Positions 56,853 to 64,000 of a stretch of 64,000 nucleotides of DNA are shown here, one piece after another; the first letter of the stretch is position 1; every line of letters starts with the position of its first letter. Under the pieces are notes generated by a model, which searched no databases, was not told the origin of the DNA, and worked only from the letters and a program-made list of their open reading frames with translations. This DNA is from Rhodocollybia butyracea (taxonomy: Eukaryota; Basidiomycota; Agaricomycetes; Agaricales; Omphalotaceae): contig JADNRY010000040.1 of NCBI GenBank assembly GCA_015501585.1, positions 62,001 through 126,000 on the forward strand, written 5' to 3'. The position numbers and the translations under genes are program-made.

Positions 56853-57449
56853 GGGAAGAATCTTGACAGGATATCGAAATTCCTGACAGATAATGTAGCC
56901 ATCCTTGTTGAGGGACGACGCCAGAGCCAGAGAAAATCTGATCGCCGTGTCTACTATATCAACATCCGCATTGTCAAAAATATCGACAAGATTTATAGCA
57001 ACATAACTCCGGCCGTTCTTCCCACTACTACTCACCAGTATGATTTCACTGTATCTCTCTCCAGTGTGATCAAAGCTGGTTTCTCCCGACTGGAAACATA
57101 CCCTAACCATCTTTGGGAGGAGTGTGACAGTGATACCATGCATCTTTTCTTAGATGATGTCAATACCTTGGGCACCCTCTGCTTTCTACATGAGCAGAAT
57201 CAGGAAAGACACAGATTTGCAATTACATTGGGAATCTCCTATTCCACTGTACGTGCAGCTCTTATTTCTTCAGCAGAGACAGAGTATAAGGGAACCGCAA
57301 AGGATATCTATAACTCGTACATTGGTGGGTATTTGCCATACAGAGCCCCAACCATATTAGGCGCAGCTCTGAGCTCGCAGTCTGCAATTGCTCACGTGCA
57401 TGTGATGCATAACCAGTACAACGTTGAAATTGAAGTCAAACCTCGTTAA

Positions 57450-60056
57450 CCAGTAGTAAGTACAAGGCTTTGACTCGGATTCACCCTCAGATTGAAGTCC
57501 GCCTCAGACCTAGATAGGATTTGTACCATATCCCTTTCTCTCATCTCAATACAAATCATTTTTGATTGCAGGAGTGTAGAATGGCGGAAAATGAATTATC
57601 TCAGAATCCCAGTTACAGGATGTTTCTCTTCTGGCCCTCGTCTTTTTTGCAACCCGTATGCAAGTACTCAATCAAGAGAGAATCTCATCCAGTAGATGGT
57701 CTGTTCCACGAACTCTAGAGAAGTTTTCACTGGGTTTAAAGTCTGACCTTTCAAGAGAACTTAGGACGCCCAGTAGTGTTTTTTGTAGCTCAAGCACACT
57801 CGGCCCATTTCTCCTAGGCGTTGATGGAAGGCCCAGACCAATTAAGACATCTGGGGTTCCCTGTTTCCTTACAAGCATTCTGCCGTTCCCATCGTTGATA
57901 AACTCAGCACTGAAATTCCTCAATGTCCGGGGCGGCATTCGATAAACTCTAATTGCGAGAGAAGCTCAAGAGCCCACCGACCCTCAAACGGCAGGTAACT
58001 AACAAGTATATTCAAAGAGTCCTACGATTTAAATTATATACAAGGAGTTGTAAATGTACAGAACCAAGTAGTAAAAAAATTGAATAGACGCGAGGGCACA
58101 GAAACTTGAGATTTAGTTTTGACAAAGGTACTTTTTACACCTTCGTGTAGTGGAACTTTGAGCTCCTTTGAGAACTCCACACTGATATGGCTCTCGCCAA
58201 CCACTCAGCGTGCTGTAAGAGAACGACAAAACCCGGCCAAAGTGAGACGACGGCACCGATCCGTTTGGATGTGCTTGTGCTTCGACAAGCGAGCTTTGGC
58301 CTTCGATTTGAATAAGGGCGTTGAGGTACCCTCCAGACAAGCGGGTCGTTGTCTGGTTGAATAGCGGTGCCCAAATTAATAGTAGCCAGTAATAGACAGC
58401 ATAACTTAAAAAAAGAAAAAAAAATCAATATCAAAATACCTGCAGCCACCCCCTTTTCTCCGTACTCATAAATGCTGCGTATCCACCTCCTTACACTCCT
58501 TCATCCCACCTACATCCCTCGTATCATCATCACCCTCCTCTATTTTGAGCTTCCACCCGCTGCCACGTGAACCATACCTAGGATAAATTCTGGGGTCGTA
58601 TCGACGGGGAAAGAGAAAGGGCTGGAGAATCTCTTGGAGGAGGCGTCGTCCAAAGTTCACCCCACATCAGAGTTTTTCTTATGCGTCGGTCTTGAAAAAA
58701 AATAACACATTTCGTCCTCAGTTCGTCTGATGAGCGTGGGCTCAACGGAGGAGGCGAAGCATGGCTCATGGGTCATTGATATACACCATACTTAGTAGGA
58801 TCAACGTTGGGTATAACACCTACACCTGCATTCCCACCCCCCCTTGCCGATGGTGCGTGATAAGCAGCAGGAGGAAAAGGAAGCAAATTCAACTCCTTCA
58901 AGCCTCAGCCTTGTCGGACTAGGAACTGATGGTTTCGATAAGGACCGTTTGAGAAACATACAGGTGAGCGGAACGGCTGCACTAGAGTTGACAGAACCGA
59001 AATTTTGAGCTACAGCTACAGAACCCGTCAGTTTCTATGATCTGGCCTCCTGCGATAAATCATATTCTGACACTCACCAGAAGAATCACCTTGAACATCA
59101 TGCAAGTGGAGCCACCCGCACTCCACGTTCTCTTTCTATTTCGTTGTTTGAGCTTGATCTGGAGCCTAAAACAGAGAATCAGATTGAATGGATTCTCGTA
59201 TATCACCAACACTCGCTTAGTACTTCCACTCGTCCACTGCGATTACGCCCGAGTACATCAAGCTTACCACTCAGCGACTCCACTTCCCTTTCCCCTTCTC
59301 TCTCTCTTCCCTTGTTGCTCATATGAACGAACCCAAAAGGATCATTTCACCACCCAAATCAGCTCTGTCCTTCACGAAGCTCTTGTTCTCGTTCCAATTC
59401 TCCTTCTCCAACTACATCCACACGTACATCCTCTATCTGCCCCTTCATCTCATTGTGCCTTCCCCTTCCCTTTACGACCCACCTCGTTCTGTCTCGTTTT
59501 CCATCTCCGAGCTCTCCCACCTCTCCCATTTTCTCACAGCAACCTCCAACGCCCTATCTTCACCCCCGTGCCAGCATATTCGTGATAGCGTCTACCCTGC
59601 GGGTGGCCGCCTCTTCAGCCGTCCCAGTCATTCCAGAGATTTCAGTTCCAGATGTTTTCGGTTTAAGATGTAGCGTTAATATTTTTGGCAGAAGAGACGA
59701 TAGTGTCTGCTCGGCCGTTTCAGAGGTAACAGACATTTCCGTTTCGGCGGCATGTTCAGAGGTGGTAGTAGTGGCGAGGATGCTGAAGCTGGGATCGGCG
59801 GTGATAGGATGCGAGGTAGGATGAGAGGTAGGATGAGAGGTATGCGAAGTAGTATGTGGACGCCTTAGCTTCAGTAGCTTGTCCTTGTTCCCCTTTCTAA
59901 ACGCGGAAACGGTACTTCGGTTCCACAGATGGCAGAATCGCATCGATCCTCATTGTCGCCATACCCGTCTCATTCCTACTCCTCCCACTAGGCTTCCTCG
60001 TTTCCGGCCGAGTCCCACCACCAAAAATCCCACTTCGGACAACATCCTTACTTGTA
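57450..60056. other. Intergenic, no recognised gene
   Basis: An 88-codon minus-strand frame with ATG at 57938 (MPPRTLRNFSAEFINDG...) has no known features. A pyrimidine-rich stretch at 59230-59560 makes long but low-complexity frames. A minus-strand frame at 59560-59943 has a TSHP repeat from GATGAGAGGTAG-type units near 59815-59850. None can be supported as a gene. Confidence 0.35.
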
Positions 60057-60870
60057 AGCAGTGGACCAGTGAAACCCCTCGTTATCATCCCAACTTCCTC
60101 TATTGAATCACAGCCATCGATTGTAGATGTCCTACCGCACGGTCGATGCATAACTGGTCGAGTAATAGATTTTCAAGAGATGAAAAATAGCGGCCGGCAC
60201 GCAATGAACTGGCACTCTGGAGCAAACACGGAGTAAGCGCTATGTTTCCAGAGAACTCGATGAGAGCAGGAAAATTAATCGGGGACACAGGTTTATAGTC
60301 TGAGCTCAGACTCGAAGGAACTTCTGTGGCCAAGTATAGATGCGTGATAGTAGAAGAGTGATAAAGAAGAAAGTCGGAAAGGGCTGGTGTGAGAGTAAGC
60401 TCTGGGATCTCTAGGTTGAAGAGATATGGGAAGTGTCACGTCCGGAGAATAGAGGAGATATCCTTCGTGTTGCAGACCGACAACTTCAGCTTTCGCAAGT
60501 TAATTAATCGAGGTAATACCCGGCTCACAACACGAAAGAATGCTGACAAAAGGTCTCCGTGACTGAGGTAACGAGTAACTCGTTACTACCATATCAAATT
60601 ACGATGACATGAAAAATAACGTACAAAAAGGAGAGCTCAAAATGCCTCACCGTCAAAGCTACCGCGTCATTTTGGATGAGAACACGAACACACTTCAGAA
60701 ATAATAAAGGATCCTCAGAGAAAAGAATTTGGTATGAGGACTGGACGCCAAAGTCGCGTATAAACCGAGGCTACAGAGTGCACCAACCGCAGACTGTGAG
60801 CAATGTTGGACGATTTGAGTAGTTTGAGAGGAAGATCGAGGAAGTTGACGCCATGCAAGTTTAGAGTCAT
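60057..60870 (-). pseudogene. F-box/LRR-like pseudogene, third copy
   Basis: Minus strand, nearly parallel to 45515-46326. It starts ATGACTCTAAACTTGCATGG and shares the CTTTCGCAAGTTAATTAATCG block, LSSDYKPVSPINFPALI, FSGNIALTPCLLQ and RAVGHLQSM. Small deletions break the F-box (after the LDLP-like start) and later frames, and homology stops at about 60057, so the last two exons are missing. It lies divergent from the open HET gene at 62086. Confidence 0.7.
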
Positions 60871-60920
60871 CACGGTTGTGAGTCTTAATTTGAGTCTAGC
60901 TTGGTCCTTGTAGTTGTAGG

Positions 60921-61013
60921 CCTAAAGCAGTCCCCTCTATGAGGTTGACGTTAAATAAGAAACCTCAATAGAGGATCGCCAATTACCAACCTCATAGAGG
61001 GAACTGTCACAGG
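60921..61013. mobile_element. Small palindromic MITE-like insertion
   Basis: CAGTCCCCTCTATGAGGTTG (60928) and its inverted match CAACCTCATAGAGGGAACTG (ending 61006) form a 20-bp inverted repeat with one mismatch, extending imperfectly to about 27 bp. A further CCTCAATAGAGG lies in the loop. It is inserted in the F-box promoter copy, which lacks this sequence at 46.38 kb. Confidence 0.6.
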
Positions 61014-61690
61014 TCTATTGTAGTTGTAGTTCAAGAAGAAAGTGGAATACCAGGTGATTTTCCCACGAAACACGACAGCTAATAGTAAACTTTGTGCGGA
61101 TGTACTTATTGGAATTTGGACCGTGTCAGGCAGCTCGAACATCTGTTTTGCCTCACGTACCAATTGATATGTCGCAATGGATTGAACATGAGGTGCATAA
61201 CGCAAGCAGATGCGAACAAATGAGCATCACTTTCGGACAAAGGCTTGGAACGAACGGGTTTCGTGATGTCTTTTGTCGACAGGCGGGTTTTTGAGACAAT
61301 GATTATGGGTAAAAAGCTCTGTAACAAGTCAAATCAGAATGTAACGTAGAAGTTAGATCTTAGAGTTGAAAAGCACACCATCGGAACGTAAAGAAGCCCG
61401 ACATTGATGAGGACGTTGCGGAGCTGCGCTACAAATCTAGATCTAGTTTCTTCAAGGGTAACTGGAGAGTAATTTAGCGTTGGTTGGTATGCACTGAAAT
61501 GGCGTTTGTCAAGTGAAAGGATTAGTGCGAACCAGCTTAGGGGTTTTCGCCATCGGTACATCCAGAGGACCCTTAATCTCTGGAACCGGCGTTCAACGTT
61601 TCAACTCTTGGACCGTGCCGTGTAATAAAATCTTCCTTCCTTCCTTCCCTACCTTCTTCATTGAACCTCTATAGATCTAAGTCTTTTATC
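61014..61690. other. F-box promoter copy and spacer
   Basis: GTTCAAGAAGAAAG and TTTTCCCACGAAACACGACAG (61028-61079) match the F-box promoter at 46.4 kb. A CTTC microsatellite lies at about 61632-61650. No gene. Confidence 0.5.
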
Positions 61691-62085
61691 GCTCATCTAT
61701 GTTCAGTCATCGATGTGGATATTTAGCAGGCAGCCTTCGAGCCTCGTGGAGTAACGGTAACTTGAAAGCACCGTCACAAAGGAACGAGGGTGCGCATACT
61801 TACAACTCCGTTGATTCTCCTGGCCATTATGTTCATCTCATCCCATCTCATCTGAATGATAGGGCAGCATTTTTACTGTCGCGTCTAAGTGACGCCGTTA
61901 ATAGTTATCGATGGTACCTTGAACACCCGTTTGTACTGCCTGCCTGTGAATGAACTTATAAAGTTTGTCTAGGGGACAATCGATGGTACAGGCTTGCTTT
62001 ACTCTAGCCTTTCGGTAAGTTTTATCCGAGATAATGTTGCCCTTGCTACCAAACTCATACATTGTAAAGGTGTCAGACTATCATC
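61691..62085 (+). promoter_or_regulatory. HET gene promoter
   Basis: About 390 bp shared with 53690-54080. It contains TGAACTTATAAAG (TATA-like, 61951-61963), GGGGACAATCGATGGTACAG, and a GTAAGT at about 62014 that may start a 5'-UTR intron. The matching TATA block is also at 46.71 kb. Confidence 0.55.
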
Positions 62086-64000
62086 ATGCGACTCATCCGA
62101 ACCACTAGTGAAGAACCGGAGCTCGTCAGCTTTTCGGAGGAGGAGATACCAGATTACGCGATCCTCTCGCATGTATGGGAAGAAGAAGAAGTGTCGTTCC
62201 AACATATGCAGGATCCATCCAGCATAAACTTAAAGAACAAGAAAGGGTGGTCCAAAATTGTGCAAGCGTGCAAAGTGGCGCGCAGTGAGCGTTGGAGCTA
62301 CATCTGGATTGACACCTGCTGCATAGATAAATCCAGCAGTGCAGAGCTCTCCGAGGCCATTAACTCCATGTACAGATACTACAGCAAAGCGGAAGTCTGC
62401 TATGTCTATCTAGCGGATCTGCGGAGCGACCTTACCGGACGGTCCTTTAGCCTCGCTTTCTGCACATGCAAATGGTTTACGAGGGGATGGACTCTGCAAG
62501 AATTGATAGCGCCGAAGGCAGTTGCCTTCTTCGCAAAAGACTGGGAGAGGTTTGGAACTAAGGCGAGCCTACAAGGGTTTCTCACAGAGATTACCAGGAT
62601 CCCGTCGGAGGTTCTCTTGTCACGGGCTGATCCGAGTAACAGCAGTGTTGCGGCGAGAATGTCTTGGGCTGCAGGAAGGAGGACAACACGCATAGAAGAC
62701 AGGGCGTACTCGCTGATGGGCCTTTTTGGTGTTTACATGCCGCCGATCTATGGCGAAAGAGAGCATGCCTTCATCAGGCTACAAGAGGAGATTTTAAAGG
62801 TGTCCAATGATCACACAATCTTTGCTTGGAAAGCACCAGAGCCATTCATAGATTACACTGGGATACTTGCCACCAGTCCAGATATGTTTGAAGGCAGTGG
62901 CAAGTATGAGCCTCTCCAGCCTGACAGTCAACGACCATTTTCAATGACCAATATGGGCTTACTAGTCCACCTTCCGCTCTTATCATCCGTCAAACGAGAG
63001 TTTCTGGCTGTCCTGAATTGCACATCGAAGACGTCGAAGCATGTGGCCATTTACGTGACAAAGTCGCATCATCATCAGCACCAGTATGAGAGGGCTCGAA
63101 CAGACAGGCTTGTTGAAGATGATGACATACAGGCCAAGTGTGGAAAAATCCAGCAACTGTTGTTCAAAGCATGGGATCTTCCCTCCTTCCACCGCTCCAA
63201 TGATAACTTCACATATAACTCTATCTCTGTCTCCCTTTCTGGTGATCAGGGGATTGTGCCTGTTATGTCCGGGTCTAACAGCCGCGATGGTCATTTGCCA
63301 CTTGCCGTTGAAGAAATCACTGATACGGGAGACCTTAGCTTGGGAGCTTGGGAGCTTAGAGCTGTGAATGAAATCCACTCCTTCCTCTTCATACATGACC
63401 CAAGCCAACAGCCATTTGTTGTTGTGGTTGGAAAAAATTTCGGAGGTTTTTGGCTTGACCTTGTCCTAGATCTCAAAACAGACAGGCCCAATCTCAAGGA
63501 CATCCGACAGTCTTACAGATTTGGCAAGGATGCACCAGGGAAGAATCTCGACAGGATATCGAAATTCCTGACAGATAATGTAGCCATCCTTGTTGAGGGA
63601 CGACGCCAGGGCCGGAGCAAATCTGGTGATTATCTCTACAATATCAACATCCGCATTGTCGACAAAACATATAGCGACATAGCTCTGGCCGTTCTTCCCA
63701 TTACTTCAAGCCGGTGTGTTTTCAGTGTATCCATCTCCAGCGCCATCAAAGCTGGTTTCTCCCGACTGGAAACATACCCTGACAATGTTTGGGAGAAGTG
63801 TGACAGTGATACAATGAATCTTTTCTTGGATGATGCCACTACCTTGGGCACCCTCTGCTTTCAACATGAGCAGAGCCAGAAAAGATTTGCAGTTACATTG
63901 AGATTCAACCTCGATTCCACCGTACAATCAGGTGTTCGTTCTCTGATGGACACAGACTCGTGCAGGCAAACTGCAAAGGATATCTGTGAATCATACAACA
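62086..64000 (+). CDS. HET-domain protein, open to the window edge (3' end outside)
   Basis: A single open frame of 638 codons from ATG 62086, without introns or stops. HET domain at residues about 1-230: YAILSHVWEEEEVSFQHM, YIWIDTCCIDKSSSAE with LSEAINSMYRYY, YLADL, WFTRGWTLQELIAP, then RTTRIEDRAYSLMGLFGVYM and PPIYGE. The rest (FAWKAPEP, GLLVHLPLL, FLAVLNCTSKTSK, FLFIHDPSQQPF, AGFSRLETYP) is a family-specific C-terminal part without a known domain. In filamentous fungi HET proteins trigger incompatibility-type cell death; that role here is inferred from family only. Compared with the pseudogene at 54081, about 70-100 residues should remain beyond the window. It pairs divergently with the F-box pseudogene. 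Confidence 0.85.
   Translation, partial: MRLIRTTSEEPELVSFSEEEIPDYAILSHVWEEEEVSFQHMQDPSSINLKNKKGWSKIVQACKVARSERWSYIWIDTCCIDKSSSAELSEAINSMYRYYSKAEVCYVYLADLRSDLTGRSFSLAFCTCKWFTRGWTLQELIAPKAVAFFAKDWERFGTKASLQGFLTEITRIPSEVLLSRADPSNSSVAARMSWAAGRRTTRIEDRAYSLMGLFGVYMPPIYGEREHAFIRLQEEILKVSNDHTIFAWKAPEPFIDYTGILATSPDMFEGSGKYEPLQPDSQRPFSMTNMGLLVHLPLLSSVKREFLAVLNCTSKTSKHVAIYVTKSHHHQHQYERARTDRLVEDDDIQAKCGKIQQLLFKAWDLPSFHRSNDNFTYNSISVSLSGDQGIVPVMSGSNSRDGHLPLAVEEITDTGDLSLGAWELRAVNEIHSFLFIHDPSQQPFVVVVGKNFGGFWLDLVLDLKTDRPNLKDIRQSYRFGKDAPGKNLDRISKFLTDNVAILVEGRRQGRSKSGDYLYNINIRIVDKTYSDIALAVLPITSSRCVFSVSISSAIKAGFSRLETYPDNVWEKCDSDTMNLFLDDATTLGTLCFQHEQSQKRFAVTLRFNLDSTVQSGVRSLMDTDSCRQTAKDICESYN

Larger units (their letters stand above)
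54081..57449 (+). pseudogene. HET-domain gene, frameshifted and interrupted by a retroelement
   Basis: Homologous to the open HET gene at 62086 along its length: MRLIRTTSEEPEL, YAILSHVWEEEEVSFQHM, IWIDTCCIDKSSSAELSE, FAKDWEKFGTRASLQG, AGRRTTRIEDRAYSLMGLF, then VSLSGDQKL and HDPSQQMF. At least four frame changes were found (near 54240, 54450, 54615 and in the T run at 54730-54735). At 55608-56852 the TRIM-like element is inserted. The end (56858-57449: GKNLDRISKFLTDNVAILV, VIKAGFSRLETYP) is intact up to TAA at 57449, so it shows where the gene family ends. HET domains act in incompatibility-type cell death; this copy cannot encode the protein. Confidence 0.8.

Noticed and set aside
59037..59824. 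Overlapping plus-strand frames over 110 codons
   Set aside because: They arise from a pyrimidine-rich stretch, giving serine/proline/leucine-rich translations in all frames with no domain.
1..64000. tRNA and rRNA genes
   Set aside because: No full cloverleaf or rRNA core sequence was seen; only a T-arm-like motif in a repeat near 22.2 and 23.35 kb.

Overview
The window reads as nuclear DNA of a filamentous basidiomycete, most likely an Agaricomycete. Genes are split by many short introns (about 50-65 nt, GT...AG). The families are ones expanded in mushroom-forming fungi: NACHT NTPases with the GGTFNNVSGD leader, HET-domain proteins, F-box/LRR proteins, Crinkler/RHS-type P-loop NTPases, DUF6533 membrane proteins, adenylate-forming reductases and ArAE/DUF2421 proteins. 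Exon chains below were assembled by eye from splice signals and reading-frame phase, without database searches.

Layout. 0-1.3 kb: 3' part of an F-box/LRR-like gene. 1.55-14.6 kb: two relatives of an unrecognised 251-aa gene flank seven head-to-tail paralogues (2.9-12.6 kb) of an unrecognised membrane protein with a shared promoter cassette. 14.8-17.2 kb: a coiled-coil protein. 18.2-20.2 and 32.7-34.3 kb: two copies of a Crinkler/RHS-like NTPase. Between them lie repeats (20.2-23.4 kb), a NACHT gene (23.7-26.1 kb), a broken FHA-RING E3 gene (26.5-28.0 kb), a DNA transposon carrying a LINE fragment (28.6-31.0 kb) and an element with an unknown ORF (31.1-32.5 kb). 35.0-43.4 kb: an adenylate-forming reductase followed by an ArAE/DUF2421 membrane protein, both on the minus strand. 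44.7-64 kb: three partly decayed copies of a divergent F-box/HET gene pair, a DUF6533 gene split by 1.6 kb of other sequence, and a young terminal-repeat retroelement inserted in one HET copy.

Taken together this looks like a fast-evolving accessory region. It is rich in NACHT, HET, F-box and Crinkler-like genes, families often linked to self/non-self recognition and programmed cell death in fungi, and it carries many tandem and segmental duplications and mobile elements. No single pathway runs through it. The reductase and transporter-like gene are neighbours but not a convincing gene cluster.

Many genes that otherwise look intact are broken by one extra base in a homopolymer run. Several pseudogene calls are therefore conditional on sequence accuracy. 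The strongest novelty candidate is the seven-copy membrane-protein array, whose members carry one or two copies of a two-helix module. Next is the triplicated F-box/HET pair with reciprocal decay.
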